Source of the DNA: Bifidobacterium breve
GTDB lineage: Bacteria > Actinomycetota > Actinomycetes > Nanopelagicales > Nanopelagicaceae
Reading direction: 5' to 3'
NCBI GenBank assembly: GCA_945866305.1
Contig: CAMBGS010000007.1
Location: 1-38,662, forward strand
DNA length: 38,662 nt
The translations under genes and the position numbers were made by a program. Below the pieces are notes generated by a model. It saw only the letters and a program-made list of their open reading frames with translations. It was not told the DNA's origin and did not search any database. This document shows, piece after piece, positions 25,858 through 35,167 of the stretch; position 1 is the stretch's first letter; the number at the start of each line of letters is the position of its first letter.

Positions 25858-28029
25858 TTATCCCTTATCTATAAATTCTGCGGCAGCATCTGCCTGCAAT
25901 TTAATTAACTCTTCTTTTAGCAAAGGATACCTAGTTAATTCTGGGTCTTCTGCCAATAGCTCTGCTGCAATTTGGCGCGCGTTTTCGATCAAAGTTTCAT
26001 CGCGCAAAACTCGTAGCAATCGTAGATGTGAACGAGATCCTGATTGAGTTGCGCCAAGTACATCGCCTTCTCGCCGTTGCTCAAGGTCGATGCGCGAGAG
26101 TTCAAAACCATCTTGAGTTTTGCTGACAGCTTCTAATCTTTCTCTTGCAGAACTTTCAATTGGGGCAGATGTGACTAGGAGGCATAGTCCAGGTGAGGTT
26201 CCTCGTCCTACGCGACCACGTAACTGATGTAGCTGTGATACGCCAAATCGGTCGGCATCCATAATCACCATCACTGTGGCATTGGGTACATCCACTCCAA
26301 CTTCAATAACTGTGGTTGAAATCAGGACATCTATTTCACCTGCTGCAAATGCCTGCATCGTCGCGCTTTTAACATCGCTGCTCTGTCTGCCGTGTAACGG
26401 CGCAATTCGCAAGCCTTTTAGCGGACCCGATTGCAGTTTTGGCCCTAAATCTTCAACTGATGCGATATCGGGTGAACTCTCTCCATATAAGAAATCAAGA
26501 TCGGCATCTTCTGATGTCCCGGCGGAAATTCGTGGAGCGACAATGTAGGCCTGATTGCCTTGTGCGACTTCTTCTCTAATTCGTTCCCAAGTGCGTTCTA
26601 AGAATGTTGGTTTCTCTAGCGTTGGAACCAGGTGCGTTGTGATTGGCTGACGGCCTAATGGAAGTTCGCGCAGAGTTGAGACATCTAAATCACCAAAGAC
26701 AGTCATTGCCACTGTTCGTGGAATTGGTGTTGCCGTCATTACTAAGAGATGCGGTGGATTAACTGCTTTAGTTTTTAGTGCATCTCGTTGCTCCACACCA
26801 AATCGATGCTGTTCATCTACAACAATCAGTCCCAAATCTGCAAAAGTCACAGATTCACCAAGTAAAGCATGTGTGCCAATTATGATTCCGGCTTGACCGG
26901 ATGCGGCAAGCGCCAAAGCATCTTTGCGCGATGCCGCACTTTGCGAACCTGTTAACAAGGTAACTTGTGTTGCATTATCAACGCCGCCCAGCATTCCACC
27001 CTGTGCCAGTGGTCCCAATAACTTTTCAATTGTTCGCAGATGCTGCGCCGCCAGTACTTCAGTAGGTGCCAGCAGCGCAGCCTGTCCCCCGCTATCAATA
27101 ACTGCCAACATTGCACGTAAGGCAACCACCGTTTTACCAGAACCTACTTCTCCTTGCAGCAAACGATGCATCGGATATGGCGCCGCCAAATCTTCTTCAA
27201 TTTCTCTGCTCACTTGAATTTGTCCTGCTGTTAATTGCCAAGGTAATGCAGCATCAAATGCACTCAGAATTCCAGAGCTCTTCGCTTTTCTAGAGGTTGC
27301 CTTAAGTGCCCGCAGTTGCGCGCGCCGTTCCAAAAGAAGTAGTTGCATAAGAAGCGCTTCATCAAAGGTAATTCGCTCACGTGATTTCTCAGCGCTATCT
27401 AGATCAACTGGATTGTGAATCTGCGCTATCGCTTGTTGCAGAGTTGGATATCCGCGCTCAGCCAAGATTCTTTCGGGGATGAAGTCTGTGATTTCATCTA
27501 AGCCACCGATCACCAAATTAATACATTGCGCGATCTTCCAAGAGGGTAATTTTGCACTCGCCGGGTACATCGGAATAAATTTTCCGGCAAAGTCGGCAAC
27601 TGCTGAATCAACATCATCACCATCAGGAATCAATTCGTAATCGGGGTGTGCAAGTTGTCGCTTGCCGTTAAAAACTCCAACTTTGCCAGCAAAGAGCCCC
27701 TGACGGCCGACTCGCAAATCTTTCTCACGCCAAGCTTGATTAAAGAAGGTAAGTGACATCTTGGCACTTCCATCGGTAACTATCACTTCAAGGATGCTGC
27801 CTTTGCGGGCGTGTAATTTGCGAGAGGTGGAGCTAAAGATTTCAGCAAGGACAGTTACCTCATCGCCCTCTTTTAATTCGGCGATATCACTCAACTCACC
27901 ACGCACTAAATATCTTCGCGGATAGTGATGAAGTAAATCCGAAAGGGTCTTATAGCCGAAAACGGTTGTTAAAACCTTTGCAGTGCGGTCACCTACGACG
28001 TTTGCTAATTTGGAGTCGAGGCTGGCCAT
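25858..28029 (-). CDS. recG: ATP-dependent DNA helicase RecG
   Basis: RecG remodels stalled forks and Holliday junctions. The 723-residue protein has an N-terminal wedge OB domain (TVLAEIFSS to PDYEL region), then helicase motifs GSGKTVVALRAML (I), DEQHRFGVEQRD (II), MTATPIPRT (III) and IEVGVDVPNATVMV with QLRGRVGRG (V/VI). The ORF track adds 16 residues by starting at 28077 inside cydC; the ATG at 28029, 5 bases after the cydC TAG, gives MASLDSKLANVVGDRTAK and is preferred. In other actinobacteria a DAK-type protein gene lies upstream of recG; here cydC does. Confidence 0.96.
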   Translation of the reverse strand: MASLDSKLANVVGDRTAKVLTTVFGYKTLSDLLHHYPRRYLVRGELSDIAELKEGDEVTVLAEIFSSTSRKLHARKGSILEVIVTDGSAKMSLTFFNQAWREKDLRVGRQGLFAGKVGVFNGKRQLAHPDYELIPDGDDVDSAVADFAGKFIPMYPASAKLPSWKIAQCINLVIGGLDEITDFIPERILAERGYPTLQQAIAQIHNPVDLDSAEKSRERITFDEALLMQLLLLERRAQLRALKATSRKAKSSGILSAFDAALPWQLTAGQIQVSREIEEDLAAPYPMHRLLQGEVGSGKTVVALRAMLAVIDSGGQAALLAPTEVLAAQHLRTIEKLLGPLAQGGMLGGVDNATQVTLLTGSQSAASRKDALALAASGQAGIIIGTHALLGESVTFADLGLIVVDEQHRFGVEQRDALKTKAVNPPHLLVMTATPIPRTVAMTVFGDLDVSTLRELPLGRQPITTHLVPTLEKPTFLERTWERIREEVAQGNQAYIVAPRISAGTSEDADLDFLYGESSPDIASVEDLGPKLQSGPLKGLRIAPLHGRQSSDVKSATMQAFAAGEIDVLISTTVIEVGVDVPNATVMVIMDADRFGVSQLHQLRGRVGRGTSPGLCLLVTSAPIESSARERLEAVSKTQDGFELSRIDLEQRREGDVLGATQSGSRSHLRLLRVLRDETLIENARQIAAELLAEDPELTRYPLLKEELIKLQADAAAEFIDKG

Positions 28030-28034
28030 GCCGC

Positions 28035-29600
28035 CTATTCTCTCGCGAGTGTGATCGTTCGTCCTGCTATGCCCCACCCCGAATGAGTGATTATCAGCAA
28101 AGCGCGGTCGGTGAACTCTTCCAGCACTCGTTTTTCGATGCGCATCGCAAGACTCTCGTCGAGATGTTCGGTCGGTTCATCCAATATCAATATGGTTGCT
28201 GGAGATAGCAATACACGCGCCAAACCGAGTCGCTTCGCCTCGCCCCCAGAGAGCGGTCTTCCGAAATCTCCAACTAAGGCATCGAGTGATAAATGATCTA
28301 GTTCTACGATTTCAAGTATGTGGTTTAGTTTTCCATCAAGAGCAGTTTGATCAGCAATCTTTAGATTTTCACGAATACTGGTGTTGAAAATATGTCCTTG
28401 CTGGAGTGATCCAGCAATTATCTGACTCAAATTAGAAATGCTCGAAATTTCACATCCATTCACCGTTGCGCTACCTCTGTAAGGCAGAGCGCCAAGTAGC
28501 CCAAGCGCTAGCGTTGATTTACCAACACCGCTTGGACCTCGAAGGACGATCGAATTGCCCGGTGTGATCGTGAAAGAAACTGGTTTCATAAAGCTCTTGC
28601 CCCAGGAAACTTGTATTTCCCTGACCGTAAGTTCTTTTACTCGCTCAAGTAAGGAGGCTTTGAAATGAAGGTTTTTATCTTCGAGAGCGGAAATACTCTC
28701 GATTCTTTCTTGGGCAACTAACATTTTTCCAGCGGCAAAGAGGTTGGGATACCAAGCGGTGATGGACTCAAAAAATACAAGCGGCAAGAAAATTAACATT
28801 GCAATTCCTACGAGCGCTATTTCTCCTTGGATCTGCAAATCTCTAGCAATCCAAAGCCCAGAGGTGATTGATGTGCCGATCATTAGTAAGGTAACCAGAT
28901 TTACGATAGAACTTCTTCGCGCCAAATTCTTTTCAGTTTTTAGCAGCTCCTGTTCGCTCTTATGCGACTGGCCAAGCAATTTATCTAGATAGCCATAAAT
29001 TCTCGCTTCAATGGCTCCATCTGTAGCGTCGACAATCGACTGGGCGTAAACGCCTTCTATCTCTTCAATCTGCTGCGCACTGATCCTGCAAATTTTCTTA
29101 ATGGTCCAAGGAATAATCCAGAGCGAAAGTATTGCGGCAGGAATACTGAAATATAGAGATTCTTTACGAATCCAATATCCAACAATGACACCGGTTCCAA
29201 CTGCAAGAATCGCGGATCGATAAGGCAAAGTAACTCGGAGTTGGAACTCTTGCGCCCGTTCGACATCGTCGACAATCGCTTTCACGGTCTTACCTGAGTT
29301 CAGGTCTCGTGATAGTTCGACTCCACTATTACTGAGCTTGTCGAAGAGGTGCACTCTTAAATTTGTAAGTTCCTTAAAAACCGCCTCATGACTGAGGATT
29401 CTCTCTGCGTAACGAGCAACTGAACGAAAAATTCCAAAGAATCTCACCAACACAATCGCTACCGTGAGAGTCAAAATGGGTGGTTGTTGCGAAGCCATCG
29501 TAATTAACCAGCCACTAGAAATAGTTAGCCCTGATCCACCAACAAAGGCCAAAGCGCCTAATAGCGCTGCCACCCACATGCGCACGCTAAGTTTCTTCAT
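28035..29600 (-). CDS. cydC: Cysteine/glutathione ABC exporter subunit CydC
   Basis: The 521-residue fused ABC half-transporter has an N-terminal membrane domain with about six segments (SGWLITMASQQPPILTLTVAIVLVRFFGIFRS is typical of CydC) and a C-terminal ATPase domain with Walker A GPSGVGKST, signature LSGGEAKRLGLARVLL and Walker B ATILILDEPTEHLDE. CydC pairs with CydD to export reduced thiols needed for cytochrome bd assembly. The ATG overlaps the cydD stop by 4 bases. It is the last gene of cydABDC, with recG 5 bases downstream. Confidence 0.93.
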   Translation of the reverse strand: MKKLSVRMWVAALLGALAFVGGSGLTISSGWLITMASQQPPILTLTVAIVLVRFFGIFRSVARYAERILSHEAVFKELTNLRVHLFDKLSNSGVELSRDLNSGKTVKAIVDDVERAQEFQLRVTLPYRSAILAVGTGVIVGYWIRKESLYFSIPAAILSLWIIPWTIKKICRISAQQIEEIEGVYAQSIVDATDGAIEARIYGYLDKLLGQSHKSEQELLKTEKNLARRSSIVNLVTLLMIGTSITSGLWIARDLQIQGEIALVGIAMLIFLPLVFFESITAWYPNLFAAGKMLVAQERIESISALEDKNLHFKASLLERVKELTVREIQVSWGKSFMKPVSFTITPGNSIVLRGPSGVGKSTLALGLLGALPYRGSATVNGCEISSISNLSQIIAGSLQQGHIFNTSIRENLKIADQTALDGKLNHILEIVELDHLSLDALVGDFGRPLSGGEAKRLGLARVLLSPATILILDEPTEHLDESLAMRIEKRVLEEFTDRALLIITHSGWGIAGRTITLARE

Positions 29601-31234
29601 AAAAGTACACTCAAATTGAGCGAAGCGTTCTCCATTGTGATCACTCGATCATCGCTGTGGATCATCGCAATATCGTGAGTTATGCAAATCATTGCCGCAC
29701 CCTCTGTGACGACACGACGTAGCTCTTTCATTACAAGCCTTGTGCTGGCTTCATCTAAATCAGCGCTCACTTCATCTGCGATTATTAACGCTGGCTTTAG
29801 CAAGAGTGCGCGAGCAATAGCAATTTTACGTAACTGGCCACCCGAGACTGCCGCAGATTTTTCACCCACACCTCCGATTAGTGTTGCCAAACCGTCAGGA
29901 AGTTCGATTAGATCTAATCCAACTCGGCGCAGTGATTCTGAAATTTCATAATCGCTGATATCAGATTTTATGGCTCGGAACTGTGCAGCGATCGTGCCTG
30001 GCGCTAGATGCGGAGTTTGGGGTATCCAACCAATTACCTTCTGCCAGGACTGTGATATCTCCTGCGTTAATCGAACCTGATCGTTAATGGTGATATCGGC
30101 GTTATCTGTTAAACCTAGGAGATTTTTTGCAAAGGTTGTTTTGCCAACCCCTGAATCACCCGTAATGAAGAGAATTTCACCAGCGATAACCTGTGCGCTC
30201 GGAACTTTAGAATTACTTACATCCGGGATATCTATCGTCCACTCAGCCCAAGAAATCTTCTGGAATGATGAAAAGTCGCTTTCTATTTGAGCAACTGGCT
30301 CTCTTGTGCTTGCAAGCAAGGCTTCAATTTCGTTTAAGGCCGCCTTGCCATCTGCAGAAGCGTGAAATAACGATGCAGCGTTCCTAAGCGGAAAATAGAC
30401 TTCGGGCGCGAGAAGTAACACGGTTAATCCAGCGACAAAGGTGATCTGCCCGTTTACTAGACGAAGGCCGATTGCAACGGCAATGAGTGCAACTGAAATT
30501 GTCGCGCATAGCTCAAGGGCAAACGCGGATAAGAATGAGATTCGTAATACCTTCATAGTCTCTCGGGTGTACTTATCCCCCATTTGTCTAATTCGCATAG
30601 CCTGCGATGAATGGCGTCCGAATATTCGCAAGGTTACAAAGCCACGAAGTGAATCTTCAAAGTAGCTGGAGAGAGTTCCCAGCGTCGCCCATTTTTTAGA
30701 AACCGAATCAGAGGTGTATCTACCGATTAACGCTCCGAAGAAAGGAATTAGTGGCAGAGTGAGAATTGCGATGAGTGCTGATGTCGGGTCAAAGAATGCA
30801 ATTGCAATTATTACTGCGGCTGGAGTTACTGCTGCCGCTGCCATTTGCGGTAAAAACCTACCAAGATAAATATCAAGTGAGTTAAAGCCCTTAACCAACA
30901 AGGTAGTCATATGAGCCGGAGAGGTTGCCTCAATGTTTACAAGGCTAGAGGTGACTTGGTTGCGCAGGTGGGCTTTTATATTGATCGCCTGCAAAGTCGT
31001 CCAGTACTCATACTGAGACTGAAAGAACGCACGAAAGATCCAAAGTACAAGCACAGTAAGAATTTCGGATATGACATCAGAATTTCCCTGAACTAAAGTT
31101 ACGACTATCTTTGCTATTAAAATCGCCAGCGTGATAATTAGGGAAGTTGAAATCGCTGAAGCAATGGCGATGACGAGAAATAGGCTACGACTACCACTCT
31201 TAGCGAGTAGTAGTCGTAGGCGTCCTAATCTCAT
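29597..31234 (-). CDS. cydD: Cysteine/glutathione ABC exporter subunit CydD
   Basis: CydD is the partner half-transporter of CydC. The ORF track starts at 31330, which would overlap cydB by 100 bases; the ATG at 31234 overlaps the cydB stop by 4 bases (ATGA) and gives MRLGRLRLLLAKSGSRSLF, 545 residues. It has six predicted membrane helices, Walker A GDSGVGKTTFAKNLLG, signature AVSGGQLRKIAIARALL and Walker B ALIIADEVSADLDE. It is coupled on both sides, to cydB and cydC. Confidence 0.93.
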   Translation of the reverse strand: MRLGRLRLLLAKSGSRSLFLVIAIASAISTSLIITLAILIAKIVVTLVQGNSDVISEILTVLVLWIFRAFFQSQYEYWTTLQAINIKAHLRNQVTSSLVNIEATSPAHMTTLLVKGFNSLDIYLGRFLPQMAAAAVTPAAVIIAIAFFDPTSALIAILTLPLIPFFGALIGRYTSDSVSKKWATLGTLSSYFEDSLRGFVTLRIFGRHSSQAMRIRQMGDKYTRETMKVLRISFLSAFALELCATISVALIAVAIGLRLVNGQITFVAGLTVLLLAPEVYFPLRNAASLFHASADGKAALNEIEALLASTREPVAQIESDFSSFQKISWAEWTIDIPDVSNSKVPSAQVIAGEILFITGDSGVGKTTFAKNLLGLTDNADITINDQVRLTQEISQSWQKVIGWIPQTPHLAPGTIAAQFRAIKSDISDYEISESLRRVGLDLIELPDGLATLIGGVGEKSAAVSGGQLRKIAIARALLLKPALIIADEVSADLDEASTRLVMKELRRVVTEGAAMICITHDIAMIHSDDRVITMENASLNLSVLL

Positions 31235-32289
31235 TGATGCAGAACGTGTGTTGCTGTATCCAAGATTCCTCTTTCGGGATGGGCGATCTGAGATGCACTG
31301 ACTCTTTTGCGGAATACCCAATAAGTCCAACCCTGATATATCAACACTAACGGGGTCATAATTACCGCAACAACCGTCATTACTTTAAGCGTATAGGCGG
31401 TGCTTGAAGCGTTACGAATAGTCAGATCAAATTGCGCACCTAATGAACTAGGCATTACTCGTGGATAGAGTGCATAGAAAAGATCTGAGACAAAGAGCAG
31501 AATCGCTGAAGCTGAGAATACAAATGCCCAGCCTTCACGACGCTTAAGCGTTGCAGCAATTCCCGCAACCCAAGCAACTGCCACGCCTGCAGAAAGCGCC
31601 GCTATCTTCAAGTTAAACGATGGCAAAGATAAATTCGTCCATAGCAAGAAGGCCACTGCCGCTACTGCTGCAATCAACCCCAGCTTTAGCGCCAAGTCAT
31701 GTGCGCGATCGCGGATTCCACCCACAGTTTTTAAAGATAAGAAAATTGCACCGTGGGTCAGGAATACCGTCAAAGTTACAACTCCACCAAGCAGTGCATA
31801 TGGATTTAATAGGTTAAAGAATCCACCTACGTACTCAATATGGCCTTCTGCTGACTTTTCAAGTGGAACTCCGCGAACGATATTTGCGAAGGCAACGCCC
31901 CAAAGCAAAGCTGGAATCGCGCTGCTGATAACAATGGCAACGTCCCAACGTCGGCGCCACTGTGCTTTCCCATATTTGCTTCGATATTCAAATGCCACTC
32001 CGCGAATAATGAGGGATACCAGAATCAAGAAGAGTGGGAGGTAAAAGCCACTAAATAGCGTGGCATACCACTCTGGGAAGGCGGCAAAGGTTGCTCCTCC
32101 TGCGACAAGTAGCCAAACTTCATTACCATCCCAAACCGGACCGAGCGTTGTCAGCACTGCGCGTCGATCTGCTTCGTTTCGCGAAACGAAAGGTAGAAGC
32201 ATGCCGACTCCAAAGTCAAAGCCTTCAAGAATAAAGTAACCGATCCATAGAACGGCAATTAGAAGGAACCAAGTTGTTTCTAGTGACAT
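31231..32289 (-). CDS. cydB: Cytochrome bd ubiquinol/menaquinol oxidase subunit II
   Basis: The 352-residue membrane protein starts MSLETTWFLLIAVLWIGYFILEGFDFGVGMLLPFV, the diagnostic CydB N-terminus, and has GPVWDGNEVWLLVAGGATFAAFPEWYATLFSGFYLP. CydB completes the bd oxidase with CydA and lacks heme in most species. The preferred start is the ATG at 32289, with AGGAGG 8 bases upstream overlapping the cydA stop; the ORF track used a TTG two codons earlier. Confidence 0.97.
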   Translation of the reverse strand: MSLETTWFLLIAVLWIGYFILEGFDFGVGMLLPFVSRNEADRRAVLTTLGPVWDGNEVWLLVAGGATFAAFPEWYATLFSGFYLPLFLILVSLIIRGVAFEYRSKYGKAQWRRRWDVAIVISSAIPALLWGVAFANIVRGVPLEKSAEGHIEYVGGFFNLLNPYALLGGVVTLTVFLTHGAIFLSLKTVGGIRDRAHDLALKLGLIAAVAAVAFLLWTNLSLPSFNLKIAALSAGVAVAWVAGIAATLKRREGWAFVFSASAILLFVSDLFYALYPRVMPSSLGAQFDLTIRNASSTAYTLKVMTVVAVIMTPLVLIYQGWTYWVFRKRVSASQIAHPERGILDTATHVLHQ

Positions 32290-32301
32290 GTTCAATACCT
32301 C

Positions 32302-33705
32302 CTAATAGGCCATCACGAGTGGTTTTGTATCAGAGCCACCGAGTTTGGGATCTTCATAGTCCAGCTCTGTTTGTGGTCCGTTTTTAATTACTTTGAGAGT
32401 TAATCCCACTTCGATAAATGCCAGAACGCCGTAAAGAAGTGTGAAGACAATCATTGTAAATAAGACACTTCCCGCAGAGACAACTGCGCTAACGCCATCA
32501 GAAGTGCGAATCAATCCGAAGACCGCCCAAGGTTGTCGACCGGCTTCTGTAAATATCCAACCGAATGAGTTGGCGAGAAGCGGCGTGAATGGGAGGAAAA
32601 TCATGGCCGGTAAGAACCATTTGCCATGTGGTGTGCGGCCACGTCTCATTTGAAACAGAGCCAGGAGTGCAAATAAGAATCCGAGTCCGCCGAAGCCGAT
32701 CATTAATCGAAATGACCAATAAGCCAATGGAATGTTCGGTGAATAGTCTCCTGGGCCATAAGTTTTCTCATATTCGGCTTGAATGTCATTTACGCCTTCT
32801 ACCGTTCCCTTGAAATCACCGGTGGCAAGGAATGAGAGAACTGAAGGAATATCAATCTGGAAGACCGAACGTGAACCATCAAGCGTTCCAATAGTTAGCA
32901 AGGAGAAGGGTGCTGACTCGGTGGTTTCATATAGCGCCTCAGCTGCTGCCATTTTCATCGGTTGCTGTTCAGTCATTATCTTCGAAGTTATATCTCCAGA
33001 AACAAAGACCATTACAAATGAGATCATCATGGTTATCAGCCCCAACTTAAGGGTAGAGCGTGACATCTCGACATCCATTTTTTTAATGAGTAGCCAAGCA
33101 GAAATACCTGCCACAAAAGCACCTGCGGTAAATGCTGCTGATGGAATCGTGTGAAAGAAGGTTGCGAGAGCTGTCTTCTGAGTTAAAACTTCAACAATGC
33201 TGGTTAACTCGGCGCGGCCTTTCTCTAGATTAATTGTGTATCCAACTGGATGTTGCATCCAGGCGTTCGCAGCCAAAATGAAATAGGCAGATAAAATCGT
33301 TCCGAACGAGGCTAGCCAAATTGTCGCGAGGTGAATCTTCTTTGGTAAACGATCCCAACCAAAGATCCATAGACCAAGAAAGGTGCTCTCCAAGAAGAAT
33401 GCGAGGAGTCCTTCCATTGCAAGAGGTGCCCCGAAAATATCTCCCACAAAGCGGCTATATGAGGACCAGTTCATTCCAAATTGAAATTCTTGAACTATGC
33501 CGGTTACAACACCGATAGCGAAGTTAATTAAAAATAACTTCCCAAAGAATTTTGTTGCCCGCAAGTACTTAACTTTGTTTGTTCGATACCAAGCCGTCTG
33601 AAGCCCCGCTACAAGAAAGCCCATGCCGATTGTGATCGGTACGAAAATAAAGTGATAGACAGTTGTAATGGCGAATTGCCATCTCGCTAGGTCGAGTGAA
33701 TTCAT
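32302..33705 (-). CDS. cydA: Cytochrome bd oxidase subunit I
   Basis: CydA carries hemes b558, b595 and d and the quinol site of a high-affinity terminal oxidase. The protein has MNSLDLARWQFAITTVYHFIFVPITIG (axial His near residue 18), the FHTIPSAAFTAGAF helix with a second His, QQPMKMAAAEALYE with the heme Met, and GRQPWAVFG. The loop after the Met ligand is short. The preferred start is the ATG at 33705 (467 residues), which matches the family and is better spaced from GGAGAG than the ATG at 33714. An inverted repeat lies 20-40 bases upstream. First gene of cydABDC. Confidence 0.97.
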   Translation of the reverse strand: MNSLDLARWQFAITTVYHFIFVPITIGMGFLVAGLQTAWYRTNKVKYLRATKFFGKLFLINFAIGVVTGIVQEFQFGMNWSSYSRFVGDIFGAPLAMEGLLAFFLESTFLGLWIFGWDRLPKKIHLATIWLASFGTILSAYFILAANAWMQHPVGYTINLEKGRAELTSIVEVLTQKTALATFFHTIPSAAFTAGAFVAGISAWLLIKKMDVEMSRSTLKLGLITMMISFVMVFVSGDITSKIMTEQQPMKMAAAEALYETTESAPFSLLTIGTLDGSRSVFQIDIPSVLSFLATGDFKGTVEGVNDIQAEYEKTYGPGDYSPNIPLAYWSFRLMIGFGGLGFLFALLALFQMRRGRTPHGKWFLPAMIFLPFTPLLANSFGWIFTEAGRQPWAVFGLIRTSDGVSAVVSAGSVLFTMIVFTLLYGVLAFIEVGLTLKVIKNGPQTELDYEDPKLGGSDTKPLVMAY

Positions 33706-33724
33706 TGAACTCATCTCTCCATTT

Positions 33725-33745
33725 CTGAGTATGTGACTTACTCAG
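33725..33745. promoter_or_regulatory. Inverted repeat upstream of cydA
   Basis: CTGAGTA-n7-TACTCAG is a perfect 7-base inverted repeat. It may be an operator controlling the cyd operon or a hairpin in the cydA leader. It does not resemble the Rex consensus. The 254 bases between cydA and rpmB hold both divergent promoters; I could not place -10/-35 elements with confidence. Confidence 0.45.
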
Positions 33746-33959
33746 TTCTAATCTTGCGCCTATAAAATTGGCAAAGTTGCAAAAAATCATGTGGCTCCCG
33801 CCACCCCCAGTTTTTTACGCGTAAATCCTTGAGGGTCAGCACTCAAATACTTGGGATTAGCCACTAGCCCTGCCTTATTGCTACCCTTACGCCTTGTTCA
33901 CCGCTGGGCCGCAAATGGGGTCCTGGCTTAAGAAATTTGAATTTAAAAGGAGTACTGCT

Positions 33960-34145
33960 GTGGCATCAACATGCGATATCTGTGGCAAAGGGCCCAGCTT
34001 CGGAAATAAAGTTTCCCACTCACAGGTAAAGACACGTCGTCGCTGGAATCCAAACATTCAGCGCATTAAGACTCTGGTTAGCGGAAGTACTAAGCGCCAA
34101 AACGTCTGCACATCTTGCCTGAAGGCTGGCAAAGTCGTCCGCTAA
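33960..34145 (+). CDS. rpmB: 50S ribosomal protein L28
   Basis: The 61-residue bL28 starts ASTCDICGKGPSFGNKVSHS and has CDIC and CTSC pairs, the four-cysteine zinc-binding (C+) type. The ORF track begins at 33894, but the GTG at 33960 has a perfect AAGGAG seven bases upstream and fits the family. It is a single gene divergent from cydA; its stop is 4 bases from the convergent thiL stop. Confidence 0.96.
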   Translation: MASTCDICGKGPSFGNKVSHSQVKTRRRWNPNIQRIKTLVSGSTKRQNVCTSCLKAGKVVR

Positions 34146-34149
34146 TTAT

Positions 34150-35079
34150 TTAGCGAAAGTGGCTCCAAGATAAATTGTTTACCTTTAAAGGTATTCCGCT
34201 CACCCCTGAACCAGCAATAACTTCTCCAACTCGCAAGCCTGGAAGATCGACGCCGGTGGCCAGCAAGACATGGTCTTCTCCCCCTCCAAAGATCCATTGC
34301 CAAATATCAGCGCTTAACTCAGTTGCAAGAGATTTTAAAGAGTTAAATTCTTCAGATTTAGTGAAGAGTTCTTCATCAAAGTGAAGTTGGACCTGCGAAG
34401 CCACAGCTATCTGTGTGGCTTGTTCAATAATTGAGTCGCTGATGTCGCACATTGCTGTCGCTTTAGCCGAATCGAAACCATAATCAATAGTTGGTGATTT
34501 AAATTCACGCAAAGCGATCGCCTGCTCTTCGCCTACATTTGAATTATTACCTTGCAAAATCGCTAAACCGGCCGCTGACCAACCAGTTAGCGAAGATAGA
34601 AAAATCCCATCGCCAACTTTTGCCCCATCTCGCGTAATGGCTTTTTCGCAATGTCCTACCGCCGTAATCGAGATTACCAAATTCTCACTTCTAGATATAT
34701 CCCCACCGATGACGTGCAGTCCAGCAAGATCAGCTTCAAATTTAATTCCCCGTGCAAGATCTTCGATCCAACTCAACTCTTCCCGACCGGTTAATCCAAC
34801 TGCAACTAATAAGTAATCTGGCTGCGCTCCCATCGCCAAAACATCTGCGGCATTTGCGGCGGTAACTTTGCGACCAATTTCAAAGGCAGTTGACCAATCA
34901 GTGCGAAAGTGCACGCCCTCAACCGCCATATCCGTGGTCATTACTTGCCGCTTCTCACCGGCCACGACCGCAGCATCGTCACCGATTCCAACTTCGATCC
35001 TTGGATCTGGGCTCGCAAAAATTTCACGTAGCCGTGCGATCACCTGCGCTTCACTGAACGCTCCCGAATGATCTGCCAT
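34150..35079 (-). CDS. thiL: Thiamine-monophosphate kinase
   Basis: ThiL phosphorylates TMP to TPP, the last step of thiamine cofactor synthesis. The 309-residue protein of the PurM/ThiL fold has GIGDDAAVV, TTDMAVEGVHFRTDW, KVTAANAADVLAMGAQP, GGDISRSENLVISITAVG and a CDISDSI block. It is divergent from the Lrp-like gene and convergent with rpmB. TAGTCT lies 7 nt before the ATG. Confidence 0.96.
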   Translation of the reverse strand: MADHSGAFSEAQVIARLREIFASPDPRIEVGIGDDAAVVAGEKRQVMTTDMAVEGVHFRTDWSTAFEIGRKVTAANAADVLAMGAQPDYLLVAVGLTGREELSWIEDLARGIKFEADLAGLHVIGGDISRSENLVISITAVGHCEKAITRDGAKVGDGIFLSSLTGWSAAGLAILQGNNSNVGEEQAIALREFKSPTIDYGFDSAKATAMCDISDSIIEQATQIAVASQVQLHFDEELFTKSEEFNSLKSLATELSADIWQWIFGGGEDHVLLATGVDLPGLRVGEVIAGSGVSGIPLKVNNLSWSHFR

Positions 35080-35086
35080 AGCGCCA

Positions 35087-35092
35087 AGACTA
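35087..35092 (-). promoter_or_regulatory. -10 box of leaderless promoter for thiL
   Basis: Minus-strand TAGTCT ends 7 nt before the ATG at 35079; no Shine-Dalgarno is visible. Confidence 0.5.
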
Positions 35093-35167
35093 GAACATCA
35101 TTGCAACTAGGAGTACCTTTACCCTCATCTTCAACGGCGAAGCTTTCACGAGAAAGGTTTAACCATA

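Noticed and set aside
28225-28260. CydC signature reads LSGGE rather than LSGGQ, possible degenerate ATPase
   Set aside because: LSGGE is a common functional variant, and Walker A, Walker B and the D-loop are intact.
31235-31330. 32-residue N-terminal extension of CydD in the ORF track
   Set aside because: It overlaps the end of cydB out of frame; the ATGA junction at 31234 gives the proper start.
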